DNA of 24,970 bases from a virus: positions 1-24,970 of IMG/VR virus record IMGVR_UViG_3300011994_000006, one strand, 5' to 3'. A program made the position numbers and the translations under genes. Shown here in pieces: positions 7,492 to 15,258 of this stretch; position 1 is the first letter of the stretch, and each line of letters opens with the position of its first letter. The notes beneath the pieces are model-generated. The model saw only the letters and a program-made list of their open reading frames with translations. It did not search any database and was not told the DNA's origin.

Positions 7492-7520
7492 ATTGTACTA
7501 CTTAGATATAATTAAGTCAA
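7492..7520 (-). promoter_or_regulatory. sigma-A-like promoter upstream of the 3D-domain gene
   Basis: Minus-strand TTGACT (7520-7515), 17-bp spacer, TACAAT (7497-7492). A strong AAAGGAGGTG site follows at about 7479-7470 but has no ordinary start codon at the usual distance. Confidence 0.6.
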
Positions 7521-7532
7521 GAAAAACTTTAC

Positions 7533-7721
7533 CTATTCTTTAAGATAAATTCTTGGGTCAAATTCTAACCCACTTTCCTTTGCACATTTAAAACAGACTA
7601 AATTATTATCCAAAGGAACATAGTAAATTATTTCAATATCTTCATGTTGCCTACCGCATACTTGACAGTTTGGGCTGTAACATCTTTTTATTGTAATGCT
7701 ATCATCATTCACTGTTATCAT
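7533..7721 (-). CDS. small zinc-binding protein (62 aa)
   Basis: Cysteines at 14, 19 and 22 (CYSPNCQVC) and a CFKC pair about 43-46 form a likely zinc site. The start follows ATAGGAGGAATAATA. It lies about 12 bases from the end of the HTH gene and probably belongs to the same transcript. Function unknown. Confidence 0.6.
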   Translation of the reverse strand: MITVNDDSITIKRCYSPNCQVCGRQHEDIEIIYYVPLDNNLVCFKCAKESGLEFDPRIYLKE

Positions 7722-7732
7722 TATTATTCCTC

Positions 7733-8137
7733 CTATAAGTGCTGTTTAACCAAAACATATGACACTTCTAAGGCATCTTTACATACTTGCCTAGCTTTAC
7801 CATTCATTATAACTCCAGATAGCTTACAATCATCTTGAGATAATAAAACTATCATTTTATTAAGTAGAACACCTATATCATTGGAGTCTACGTCAGTTGT
7901 TGCACTATCTGTAAGGACTTGTTGATCTTCATCATCATTTACAACTAATTGTTGAACTGAAATGCCTAAATATCCGCAAAGGTTCACTAAAGAATTCGCA
8001 TCAACCAGTGCAAGAGATTCCTTTTTGCTTATATCCAACAACCAAGATGATGAAACTCCAGCAGCCTTCGCAAAATCCGCATAGTTCTTGAATTCTGACC
8101 TCTCTTTGTATAAAGTTATTTTCTCTCCAACGTTCAA
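7733..8137 (-). CDS. XRE-like HTH regulator
   Basis: The N-terminal 60 residues read as a divergent XRE/Cro-type HTH (VGEKITLYKERSEFKNYADFAKAAGVSSSWLLDIS), followed by LVNLCGYLGISVQQLVV, the usual end of such domains. The C-terminal half is acidic then helical and may oligomerise. I chose the TTG at 8137 because AGAAGGG lies eight bases upstream and it places the HTH at the N-terminus; ATG 8146 or GTG 8161 are alternatives. Its place after the integrase-like gene suggests a role in lysogeny control. Confidence 0.7.
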   Translation of the reverse strand: MNVGEKITLYKERSEFKNYADFAKAAGVSSSWLLDISKKESLALVDANSLVNLCGYLGISVQQLVVNDDEDQQVLTDSATTDVDSNDIGVLLNKMIVLLSQDDCKLSGVIMNGKARQVCKDALEVSYVLVKQHL

Positions 8138-8151
8138 AACAATCATCCCTT

Positions 8152-8550
8152 CTATTGCCACTTACTATCAATATAATGATATCCTGAATCATTCCTAGAT
8201 ATTTTGCTAAAAACAATGGTGCAAGTTTTAGTAGTGCATACTAAAACATCTTTACTTGTCCATGCATCTATATCTTTATCAATAGTGTTTAAGACCCAAT
8301 TCTCAGAGTCAGAAACTATATCAGGTAAATACTCAATGCCTCTGTTTATATCTCTAAATAAGCGAAAATACGTCTTCTTTAAAAGTTGTGATAATACGTT
8401 TTTGCTCTCTAATTCAATTAATTCCTTCAAAAGATTTATCTGAATTTCTATTGCATATAAGCCTCTCGAATAACCTCTTGAATTTAAAGATATTTTAAAG
8501 AAGGATAATAATTTATACCTACTGTGCATTATAGACAAAATATCTTGCAT
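8152..8550 (-). CDS. hypothetical protein (132 aa)
   Basis: A good AGAAGGAG site precedes the ATG at 8550. It follows the integrase-like gene by 13 bases and leads directly into the HTH gene, so it belongs to the same operon. It is mostly helical (EIQINLLKELIELESKNVLSQLLKK) with a short C-terminal beta part. No family is recognised; position suggests an accessory to the regulatory module. Confidence 0.65.
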   Translation of the reverse strand: MQDILSIMHSRYKLLSFFKISLNSRGYSRGLYAIEIQINLLKELIELESKNVLSQLLKKTYFRLFRDINRGIEYLPDIVSDSENWVLNTIDKDIDAWTSKDVLVCTTKTCTIVFSKISRNDSGYHYIDSKWQ

Positions 8551-8563
8551 AATATTTCTCCTT

Positions 8564-9598
8564 CTAAATATAGAGGTTAATTAAATCCTTAGTTTTTTGA
8601 AAATATTTCTCTCCGTCAAGTCTTTTTTCATTAGATCCATACTGAAATCTTTCATTGAGAGAGATATAGTCCTTTTTAGTTAATTCTCCATTAGCATCTT
8701 TAATCACTTTAGCTGCGTCAATGATAGCACTAGTCCAGAGCGATGATATATTTAAATAGGGAGCATTTACCCATGATTGGATTCTTTGAATTCTATTAGC
8801 AATTAATTGGTGATCTATCTTACCAAATTTATTCTTGCCTGGCACACGAAAAACATATTCCGTTTCGTTAATTGGGAATCCCTTTTCTGTTTTCTCGTAA
8901 ATTCCTTCATCGTTCTTTTTAGATTTCAATCCATTACCAAAAATATAGTGCCCAGAATCAATAGTTTTTTTAATTAAATCAAGTGTATAATAATCTACAT
9001 ATAATTCTCTTAATTCGCCATCATTACTTGTTAGATAAATTAACTTTTCTTCCCATTGGATATCAGTAACTTTAAAATTAATAAATTCTTCTAAAGTGTT
9101 CCCTTTTTCAGTACGACCCCTAACTCCTAATCCCAATAATTCAATAATTAGTTTATCTTGATAATTTACCAATAATTTTTGCCATTCTCTATTCTTAATT
9201 AATGGAATATAAGAGTTTTCAACTGCTTGAATATCAATATAGTTATCATAAAATTTTGGAAGAATTAAACCGAAACGATTTTCAAAGTGCCTGACTAAGT
9301 TTTTGCTAATACAAAAATCTACATATTTTTTGAGAGGAGATAGATTTGATTGAAAAGCACTAATCGTTTTGTTTTTAAATTCAGCCAATAACAGCTCATC
9401 TCTCTCTTCAATATTGAAATTAAAAATGCTTTTCCCTATTTTAAATTCGTAAAAATCAGCTTTCTGCAAAATATAAGAATAGAATGTTCTTGTAGAACTA
9501 ATTTGCGAATCAAGAAATTCCTCTTTGACACGTGGATCAACTTTAAATGTCACCTCATTCTCTTGAAACCTATTGTCGTTTATTTCTTCAGTCAACAT
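8564..9598 (-). CDS. integrase-fold protein, probable YopR/MrpR-like lysogeny repressor
   Basis: The layout resembles a tyrosine recombinase: a helical core-binding region (about 20-100, with FYSYILQKADFYEF and KTISAFQSNLSPLKKYVDFC), then a C-terminal domain with ELLGLGVRGRTEKGNTLEEFINFKVTDIQWEEKLIYL, like the first strands of the catalytic domain. I cannot find the usual R...HxxR...Y set: the expected HxxR segment reads LWTSAIIDAAK. It therefore looks like a non-catalytic integrase-fold DNA-binding protein. From memory, SPbeta YopR (MrpR), the master lysogeny repressor, is such a protein and lies next to YopQ, whose size matches the gene upstream here. The ATG at 9598 follows AAAGGG by nine bases; a TTG at 9616 is possible. 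Confidence 0.65.
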   Translation of the reverse strand: MLTEEINDNRFQENEVTFKVDPRVKEEFLDSQISSTRTFYSYILQKADFYEFKIGKSIFNFNIEERDELLLAEFKNKTISAFQSNLSPLKKYVDFCISKNLVRHFENRFGLILPKFYDNYIDIQAVENSYIPLIKNREWQKLLVNYQDKLIIELLGLGVRGRTEKGNTLEEFINFKVTDIQWEEKLIYLTSNDGELRELYVDYYTLDLIKKTIDSGHYIFGNGLKSKKNDEGIYEKTEKGFPINETEYVFRVPGKNKFGKIDHQLIANRIQRIQSWVNAPYLNISSLWTSAIIDAAKVIKDANGELTKKDYISLNERFQYGSNEKRLDGEKYFQKTKDLINLYI

Positions 9599-9625
9599 AA
9601 ACACCAACCCTTTCAATTATTTCAA

Positions 9626-11002
9626 TCAGATTAGATTGTAAAAGAATTTATACAGATTGTTTCTAGATGCTTTTTTCATATCATGGTCTGATATTTTAAT
9701 ATCTTTCCAAAAAGGATTATTTGTACCGAAGTTTACTTTGCTCAATGCTTGCTCAACTTTATCCTGCCATTCTTCCTCTTTTAAATCCAACCCATATAAC
9801 TTCGCCGACAAAGCAATATATCCTGCAAACATATTCTTATGATTAATATACGAGATTTTTTTTGTTTCCTCTGGATGAATAATAAATTCTTCTACATTAA
9901 GACCAATAATAAAGTCTATAACATTGGCAATATGTTTTGCGATTGATTTTGCTTGAAGACGATTTTGTAATCTGTCAGAGTAGGTGTCTTCCACAGAAAT
10001 TGCCAAAGTAGACCTTTTTGCCAAGCCCCCAAATGCTAGTTCCGAATCGGATTCTTTTATAGACTGAGCGAACTCGCTACTGGAATTATCTAAAATTAAA
10101 TTGATGACAACATTACCTAATTTAGATGTGTCAAGTGATTTAATATGTTCCTGTTTCATAGGTTTTTGCTTATTAATTTGTACCATTTGTTTTTGGGCTT
10201 TAATTTCACTATAGTTGGTAACTATGAATACAAAAGTGAAGTCCAAATCTGGGTTTTGAGAAATTGCTATTGAATTACCCACCTTACGATGTTGCCCATC
10301 TACGATATTTTTGATACCTGAAATAATATTTAAGTCACCATTCTTATCATATCTTATTTCGTCCTCACCATTTTTTAATACATTCATAACTATAGCGTCT
10401 GGGAAATATTCACCTGAAAGAAGTCCTTCAGCAATTTCCTTCGCTTTTGTTTTATTTAAACTAATTTTCTTCATTCCAAAAGCGTCATAAACTGGGTCGC
10501 GTTGAGTTTTAAAATTGTAAATGAATTCATTACCTGCGTCTAATTCAGCAAATTGTCTTGACTGCAAACCTCCTAACCAACACCCCGTCGCAATCTCTAA
10601 CATATTATGAAATACAATTACCTCGTCTTTCTCTCCCTCTTTTTTTGCTAGTTTATAATTTTTCAAATTTTCAACTTCGATTGTGGTAAAATGGTCTTCA
10701 ATAATTATTTTATTCCAATCGTTTATTTCTCCTAGGGACTCACTAGTGGTATTTTCCTTAAAAGTCAGAGCCTTAAACATACCAGATGCAAAAACAAATA
10801 ATAGAATTAATTCATTTTTTATACCAATATCAAGAGTTGACAACAGTCTTCTTTCAGTTAAAATACTAACTGCAATACTAGCCTTCATATTTCTACTATT
10901 GAATTCTTCCTTAACTATGTCTCTTATTTTGTCATTCCCTGCATATTTTTTTATTAATACATTGAGATTTAATATGAGCTGATCTGCTTCGTCTTTTAAC
11001 AT
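9626..11002 (-). CDS. DGQHR-domain protein (DndB-like / SPbeta YopQ-like)
   Basis: Residues about 235-245 contain VDGQHRKVG, the signature of DGQHR/DndB-like proteins related to the ParB/sulfiredoxin fold, followed by the typical VTNYSEIKAQKQMVQINKQKPMKQEH. In DndB a DGQHR domain belongs to a regulator of DNA phosphorothioation, but no other dnd gene is present. At 458 aa and directly upstream of the integrase-like gene, it matches what I recall of SPbeta YopQ (about 460 aa) beside yopR. A perfect consensus promoter lies 38 bases upstream of the start, and the site is GGGAG. A regulatory or nucleotide-linked role in lysogeny is inferred. Confidence 0.8.
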   Translation of the reverse strand: MLKDEADQLILNLNVLIKKYAGNDKIRDIVKEEFNSRNMKASIAVSILTERRLLSTLDIGIKNELILLFVFASGMFKALTFKENTTSESLGEINDWNKIIIEDHFTTIEVENLKNYKLAKKEGEKDEVIVFHNMLEIATGCWLGGLQSRQFAELDAGNEFIYNFKTQRDPVYDAFGMKKISLNKTKAKEIAEGLLSGEYFPDAIVMNVLKNGEDEIRYDKNGDLNIISGIKNIVDGQHRKVGNSIAISQNPDLDFTFVFIVTNYSEIKAQKQMVQINKQKPMKQEHIKSLDTSKLGNVVINLILDNSSSEFAQSIKESDSELAFGGLAKRSTLAISVEDTYSDRLQNRLQAKSIAKHIANVIDFIIGLNVEEFIIHPEETKKISYINHKNMFAGYIALSAKLYGLDLKEEEWQDKVEQALSKVNFGTNNPFWKDIKISDHDMKKASRNNLYKFFYNLI

Positions 11003-11039
11003 TTAACATCGCTCCCTTACGTTAATATAATATATTTGC

Positions 11040-11068
11040 ATTATATATTTATTATATACAATTGTCAA
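11040..11068 (-). promoter_or_regulatory. consensus sigma-A promoter of the DGQHR-integrase-like operon
   Basis: Minus-strand TTGACA (11068-11063), exactly 17 bp, TATAAT (11045-11040): a perfect match to the consensus. It stands just after the terminator of the preceding gene, so the regulatory operon to the left is a separate, strongly initiated unit. Confidence 0.8.
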
Positions 11069-11088
11069 TATATTATACCATATAAATA

Positions 11089-11116
11089 AAAAACTACTTA
11101 TTAATAAGTAGTTTTT
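11089..11116 (-). terminator. bidirectional intrinsic terminator
   Basis: AAAAACTACTTA and TAAGTAGTTTTT form a perfect 12-bp stem with a TTAA loop and a U-run on either strand. It lies five bases past the stop of the large homing-endonuclease-like gene. Confidence 0.8.
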
Positions 11117-11120
11117 AAAC

Positions 11121-12659
11121 TTACAATGCTTCTTTTAGTCTCATATATTCGTCATAATACATCCATTTAAGCTTCTCACCTGTTATTGGATGTTTTCCAG
11201 CAGATTTCTTTTTATTTGTACAACATTGACAAATCCCACCATGACCTTTCATCATATATGCTTTAGTTGCTTCTTTTTGTGAATTGAATATCTCTCCTGT
11301 AGTTACGCAAATTACTTGCTTGCAATTTTTCTCTGCTAGTGAAGTTACATTCCTTTTTCTTTCTTCTTTCCCGTCATAAGCACACCAACCCAATTCTACT
11401 CCTTGGTTAAGATACGTCCAAATTGCACTTTTGCTTAATTTTAGTATATTAGCTAGTTCTAATACATTATTAATTCCACTATCCCATAGTTCGCAAGTTA
11501 TCTTAACTAGACTAGAGCATGCGTATTCATGGCACAATGCCCAATCTACATCAGATTCTTTAAAATTTAATAACTTTATTAGTTGGCTCAACGTAATGTT
11601 GTTTTTAATCCATTCTATTTTAGAATACGTACAATCTAGAATTATATAGTTACTAACACCATTATCTTTAGCTAATTGTTTTTTTATTTTATCATTTTCT
11701 TGTATATTGCTTAATTTGCCCCAAGTTCCAGTAACTTGCTTATAGTGTTGTAACCCATGAGTCTCAATTATACAATTTATATTCTTTATATAAAAGTCGT
11801 ATCTATAATTTTTACACCATTTGAAAGTTTTCTTACTTAACTGTATCTGAAAGTCTACATTTAACTGTTCTAACATATTAAACAGAAATTTTTCTGGATA
11901 TGATATATTATCAGAGCACTTATTGCATCCAAACCCATTATTAATTAAATTGTTAATAATAATTTCCTTCACATAACCACAATCTGGGCACTTAGCGAGT
12001 ATTTTGCTACTCGATATTAAATCATAATTAATTGCGTCACCTTTATTTACTAAATAAGTTTCTAAATCAGGATGCATCATTAATATTGAATTACATATTT
12101 TACAGTCAATATTTATAATCCTACCACTTGTGAAACTGTTAATATTATTTAATTCTGACAAATGCTCAGGATGATCCAAGCATTTAAACCAATATCCTTT
12201 TTTATTTATACCCCTAGACCCATATCCAACTAATTTTGGGGTTAATACATTACCATTCTTATCAAGATTTAAACTATAATCCCATTTTGACAAAATAGAA
12301 TCGGCTTGTTCTTTAGGTAAATTATCGTAACACCATTGATAAAATGATTTTCCATTATTTAATCTTGATATCCTATAATTATTATCTCCATATAATACCA
12401 TGGCACACGTATGGCAATAATATTTACCGTCTTCTTTTGCACACTTTAAATAATCTTGCCACCTTACGGGTTTTGATATTGGTGTTTTACATTCTTTATG
12501 GTCACATTTTACAATAACCTCAACAACTGAACCATTTTGTAAGTCTATGGTTTTAATTTCAAATTCATCTTTAAATTTTGTAAAAATATACCCCTTACTT
12601 TCATAGTATTCTTTGTATCTTGAATGCCATCTTATTATCACCGTCTCACTTATAAGCAT
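11121..12659 (-). CDS. zinc-ribbon / Vsr-like (PD-D/ExK-type) homing endonuclease with C-terminal IENR1/NUMOD module
   Basis: The ATG at 12659 is chosen for its GGAGGAGG site; the frame is open nine codons further. In order it has an N-terminal DNA-binding region with cysteine pairs (CDHKEC, CHTC), a second ribbon (CKIC, CPDC, CNKC), a nuclease core at about 253-310 (YPEKFLFNMLEQL, RYDFYI, IETHGLQHY) fitting the EDxHD/Vsr-DUF559 pattern (E256, D288, E299, H301), an HTH-like region, and a C-terminal VTTGEIFNSQKEATKAY module of the NUMOD1/IENR1 type. It has its own promoter and terminator, as expected of a mobile insertion between the agr region and the DGQHR operon. It probably cleaves a specific DNA site to promote its own transfer. 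Confidence 0.8.
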   Translation of the reverse strand: MLISETVIIRWHSRYKEYYESKGYIFTKFKDEFEIKTIDLQNGSVVEVIVKCDHKECKTPISKPVRWQDYLKCAKEDGKYYCHTCAMVLYGDNNYRISRLNNGKSFYQWCYDNLPKEQADSILSKWDYSLNLDKNGNVLTPKLVGYGSRGINKKGYWFKCLDHPEHLSELNNINSFTSGRIINIDCKICNSILMMHPDLETYLVNKGDAINYDLISSSKILAKCPDCGYVKEIIINNLINNGFGCNKCSDNISYPEKFLFNMLEQLNVDFQIQLSKKTFKWCKNYRYDFYIKNINCIIETHGLQHYKQVTGTWGKLSNIQENDKIKKQLAKDNGVSNYIILDCTYSKIEWIKNNITLSQLIKLLNFKESDVDWALCHEYACSSLVKITCELWDSGINNVLELANILKLSKSAIWTYLNQGVELGWCAYDGKEERKRNVTSLAEKNCKQVICVTTGEIFNSQKEATKAYMMKGHGGICQCCTNKKKSAGKHPITGEKLKWMYYDEYMRLKEAL

Positions 12660-12696
12660 TTCTCTATCCTCCTCCACATTATACAACTATAATATA

Positions 12697-12725
12697 ATTA
12701 TACCACAAAACAATACAAAACACAA
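12697..12725 (-). promoter_or_regulatory. promoter-like pair of the large homing-endonuclease gene
   Basis: Minus-strand TTGTGT (12725-12720), 17-bp spacer, TATAAT (12702-12697). The -10 box is perfect and the -35 box moderate. Confidence 0.5.
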
Positions 12726-12734
12726 GTATAAGTA

Positions 12735-12778
12735 ATAAATAAAACAAACTACTCACAAAAACATTCGCAAGTAGTTTT
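12735..12778 (-). terminator. intrinsic terminator after the 135-aa gene
   Basis: Minus-strand AAACTACT and AGTAGTTT form the stem, followed by GTTTTATTTATT. Its stem sequence is close to that of the terminator at 11089-11116, so similar terminators flank the large homing-endonuclease gene on both sides. Confidence 0.65.
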
Positions 12779-12793
12779 ACTATAATTATTAAA

Positions 12794-13201
12794 TTAAACA
12801 GCAATACCCAACGTTTTACCAACAAGTAAAGCAACAGCCATTGCTGGAACCATACTATTGTGTTGCAAAGCCCGATTATACAATACTTTAATTTCATGCA
12901 ATACCATATTTTCACCATGAAGACTTTCTTTATTCTTACCTAAACCTGCTAAAGAATGTTGCTCAATATGAAAATCAATGTCTATTTCTAATAGATCCTT
13001 TTTCTTATCTAAGATTGCCATTGCTTCTTTTGCTTGCTGCTCCCCTATGTATGCTCTACACTCTTCGCTGAAGCTCTTGTAAGCTACATATGCGTACTCT
13101 GAGGTGTCTATTTTATGGATGCTACCTTTGTGTGCGAAGCACCCCATCTGGTCTTTAATTACCCATACAGTCCTATCACCCTTAACATCACAACTACTCA
13201 T
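12794..13201 (-). CDS. hypothetical protein (135 aa)
   Basis: An AAGGGAG site lies about 11 bases before the ATG. The N-terminal half is beta-rich (RTVWVIKDQMGCFAHKGS, YAYVAYKSF); the middle is charged and helical; the last 25 residues (HNSMVPAMAVALLVGKTLGIAV) are hydrophobic and could be a single membrane span or a buried helix. It is the first full gene after the regulatory spacer downstream of agrB, behind a good promoter and a possible leader peptide. Family not recognised. Confidence 0.6.
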   Translation of the reverse strand: MSSCDVKGDRTVWVIKDQMGCFAHKGSIHKIDTSEYAYVAYKSFSEECRAYIGEQQAKEAMAILDKKKDLLEIDIDFHIEQHSLAGLGKNKESLHGENMVLHEIKVLYNRALQHNSMVPAMAVALLVGKTLGIAV

Positions 13202-13268
13202 ACAAAAACATCTCCCTTATTAATTTTTAATTCTGACTATGATTCATTGGTGCAATAAATTGCGCCTT

Positions 13269-13334
13269 TTATTCTCTAGGGTTTGCTACAAATATTGCTT
13301 GATATGTTGCTAAGTCATCCAAGGATAAAGTCAT
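13269..13334 (-). CDS. possible 21-aa peptide gene with overlapping 5-codon leader
   Basis: A strong AAAGGAGGTG site (about 13363-13354) precedes an ATG at 13348 that opens only five codons (MWIFG) and stops. The TGA overlaps a second ATG at 13334 (ATGA) that opens 21 codons, starting MTLSLDDL and ending NPRE. An 11-bp direct repeat, TTGGATGACTT, lies across the junction. It could be a signal or leader peptide, or a non-coding leader. Real translation is unproven. Confidence 0.35.
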   Translation of the reverse strand: MTLSLDDLATYQAIFVANPRE

Positions 13335-13419
13335 CCAAAAATCCACATATGATCCACCTCCTTTATTAAGTATCGGTTGCTCTAACAGAAAACTTTAGCA
13401 TGTACTTGCCTTTATTGAT

Positions 13420-13448
13420 AGTATATAATAGAACATTTGTTTGGTCAA
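13420..13448 (-). promoter_or_regulatory. sigma-A-like promoter of the peptide/135-aa gene unit
   Basis: Minus-strand TTGACC (13448-13443), 17-bp spacer, TATACT (13425-13420). Confidence 0.6.
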
Positions 13449-13584
13449 GTAGAACACACAATTTGTTGTAGGTCATTCTACGACTAAATATTCACACTTT
13501 CGACAATATATTTACATTATATATGTTTAGTATTCCGATTGTTTTTACATGTATATTACAAATACATTATATGTAACTAACACG

Positions 13585-13631
13585 TTTCACTGATACAGTA
13601 CATATTTCCGAACTTTATCACAGATACAGTT
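13585..13631. promoter_or_regulatory. two operator-like repeats
   Basis: TTTCACTGATACAGTA (13585-13600) and TATCACAGATACAGTT (13616-13631) share most positions and are 31 bp apart, about three helical turns. A related half-palindrome, ATTTCAGTATACAGAA (13743-13758), overlaps the -10 box of the promoter just after agrB. They look like sites for one regulator. Confidence 0.4.
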
Positions 13632-13747
13632 TACTCTTTAATTTAATAAAGTCAATGGTTTATAAGGGGTTGGAATAAATATATTATGTAGGATCTTTCT
13701 GAAATATTTGTGTCAGTTACCCCTCCCCTACCGCCCTGTACTATTTC

Positions 13748-13776
13748 AGTATACAGAATATAAATAATATTGTCAA
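13748..13776 (-). promoter_or_regulatory. sigma-A-like promoter just downstream of agrB
   Basis: Minus-strand TTGACA (13776-13771), 17-bp spacer, TATACT (13753-13748). The -10 box is part of the sequence TTCTGTATACTGAA, which is related to the operator-like repeats nearby. Confidence 0.6.
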
Positions 13777-13785
13777 TGATAATAT

Positions 13786-14406
13786 TTAATCTACAAAAGT
13801 GTACATTTTTTGTCCCAATGTGCTTATGCTGAGGAGTTCGAGCAATAATCCAAAGCAACTGGCAATAACAATAATTTTTATATTAAGTAGTAGGAAGATG
13901 GTCATTAGCATTGTCCATGTAGTTAGGTAGAATGATGACCATCGTTTAAATTTGTTGATCTCAAATGGCAATGTGATTGGATTGTTAGGCGTGTCGCGTG
14001 GAACATATCTAATAATTATATATACTGCTGATATAATGCTAAATATAAGTAAAGACAGTATGTTTGTTTGTGACCAGTGTTGATATGTGTGCTGTGCTAC
14101 AAATGCTGAACCCATAAACAAAAACAACGATGCAATGATACATGTGGCAAAATTCTTTAGATGGATTCCACCGCCAATTGATCTGAAGCTACTGAATGTT
14201 AGTGCTAATACTATTACAGATTCTACAACTCCTAACAATAAAGATATTGACACTAACAATAACCCCTTGACAGCAATTCCTACATAAAACATAATCCCAT
14301 ATGTTAGAACATCTATCTGATCCTCTACACTATCATATTTATTGTTGGTAATTTTATTTGCCAACCCTTTAGCGAAGTAGTTTGATACACTGAAAATTGA
14401 AATCAT
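13786..14406 (-). CDS. agrB: AgrB, accessory gene regulator peptidase
   Basis: AgrB is a membrane cysteine endopeptidase that cleaves the C-terminal tail from the AgrD precursor and helps form the macrocyclic autoinducer. At 206 aa it has the usual length. The signature FRSIGGGIHLKNFATC gives catalytic H82 and C89, seven residues apart as in Staphylococcus aureus AgrB (H77, C84), and RYVPRDTPNNPI matches the conserved mid-protein motif. Hydrophobic segments at about 38-70, 85-107, 114-132 and 162-197 fit a multi-span protein. The start follows AGAAGGGAG, 18 bases after the HTH-MazF stop, so both are in one operon. The likely substrate is the AgrD peptide encoded at 15367-15483. Confidence 0.95.
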   Translation of the reverse strand: MISIFSVSNYFAKGLANKITNNKYDSVEDQIDVLTYGIMFYVGIAVKGLLLVSISLLLGVVESVIVLALTFSSFRSIGGGIHLKNFATCIIASLFLFMGSAFVAQHTYQHWSQTNILSLLIFSIISAVYIIIRYVPRDTPNNPITLPFEINKFKRWSSFYLTTWTMLMTIFLLLNIKIIVIASCFGLLLELLSISTLGQKMYTFVD

Positions 14407-14424
14407 ATATTCTCCCTTCTTTTA

Positions 14425-15204
14425 TCATGCAAATGACACTTGTGGCATTGTACTTCTACCATAATTATTTTCATATTGATAAGTTTTTTGAGTATTCATT
14501 CCTTTCAATGCTTCAATAGCATCTTGTACATTCATATTGTTGTCGATGAGTCCATTGGCCTTCATGAGAGCTATTTCTACTTGTTGCATTATTTCAAAAG
14601 GACATTCTGTAATTTTCCCAACAACTCCATTTGCTGAAATTATTCTCCTCTTTGTAATTGTATCTGGTAGCTCACAGGAGATAGTAGAATCGCATGAGAG
14701 ACCGTGTTCTCTGCCTATTGGCACATGGGTCTGCATACTGCGTTTGCTACGACTGGTGATCGCAAGAACAGAAATGTTCGAAGAAAACTTACACCCTAAA
14801 TTATTCCCAATCACTAAAACTGGGCGAGTTCCTTGAACCTCGCTATCGAGACCTTTATCACCATAGCTCGCAAAAACTATCCAACCACGTCTAACATAAA
14901 TATTTCTAATTTGTTCCATGTCATTATTAGCATAGTTTGAATATCCACAGGCCAATGTAAGATCCTTTAGTGAAACCCTGCCTTCTGAATTATCGGCAAT
15001 CATTTTAAGGAACGGTATTGTGGGATAAGAACCTATTTTTGCATTAATAACTAATGTAAGATATTCACTATCCGTTTTCATATCTGATGCAAAGCTATTT
15101 ACGTTTCTACGTCCTTTGGCTAGAGCAACATAGTTGGCAACTTTCTTGAAGTCTTTTTTAATATTTACCTCTGTTTTTGTGTTGTTCATCAATTTGTTTA
15201 GCAT
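14425..15204 (-). CDS. HTH-MazF/PemK fusion protein
   Basis: Residues about 18-90 look like a divergent helix-turn-helix (VALAKGRRNVNSFASDMKTDSEYL ... PTIPFLKMIADNSEGRVSLKDL). Residues 105-217 form a MazF/PemK domain: RRGWIVFASYG, GTRPVLVIGNNLGCKFS and AITSRSKRSMQTHVPI, with R127 and T150 at positions that match catalytic residues of MazF toxins. The usual LLEQIRT is altered to SCELPDT, so activity may be changed. A disordered tail follows. MazF toxins are ribosome-independent mRNA endonucleases usually paired with a MazE antitoxin; no MazE-like gene lies here. It has its own promoter and is placed between agrD and agrB. It could be a self-regulated toxin or a DNA/RNA-binding regulator. Confidence 0.85.
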   Translation of the reverse strand: MLNKLMNNTKTEVNIKKDFKKVANYVALAKGRRNVNSFASDMKTDSEYLTLVINAKIGSYPTIPFLKMIADNSEGRVSLKDLTLACGYSNYANNDMEQIRNIYVRRGWIVFASYGDKGLDSEVQGTRPVLVIGNNLGCKFSSNISVLAITSRSKRSMQTHVPIGREHGLSCDSTISCELPDTITKRRIISANGVVGKITECPFEIMQQVEIALMKANGLIDNNMNVQDAIEALKGMNTQKTYQYENNYGRSTMPQVSFA

Positions 15205-15258
15205 GTTAATACAACTCCCTTTTAATAAGATATTTGTAATTTATTAGATTGTAAGTTT

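Larger units (their letters stand above)
13202..13785. other. 584-bp regulatory spacer after agrB
   Basis: No gene of ordinary size fits here on either strand. It holds two sigma-A-like minus-strand promoters (13748-13776 and 13420-13448), three related operator-like sequences containing ATACAG, a G-rich tract on the minus strand (13720-13737), a possible 21-aa peptide gene, and a small hairpin (GGTGCAAT/ATTGCGCC) at 13249-13266. A plus- or minus-strand frame at 13652-13858 is only a shadow of agrB and spacer. Confidence 0.5.

Noticed and set aside
8001-8216. Minus-strand 71-aa frame in another phase
   Set aside because: It overlaps the HTH gene and the hypothetical gene in a different phase; the HTH frame has domain support.
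9626-11002. Phosphorothioation (dnd) system
   Set aside because: Only the DGQHR domain is shared with DndB; no dndA, C, D or E gene is present, so an SPbeta YopQ-like role fits better.
12679-12918. Hydrophobic minus-strand 79-aa frame resembling a membrane protein
   Set aside because: It overlaps the 135-aa gene end, a terminator and a promoter; the hydrophobic look comes from T-rich DNA in the wrong phase.
13450-13785. Replication origin with iterons
   Set aside because: The repeats are few and overlap promoters, and no replication initiator gene is adjacent, so operators are the simpler reading.
13652-13858. Minus-strand 68-aa frame
   Set aside because: It runs out of phase through the end of agrB and the promoter-rich spacer; no ribosome site.
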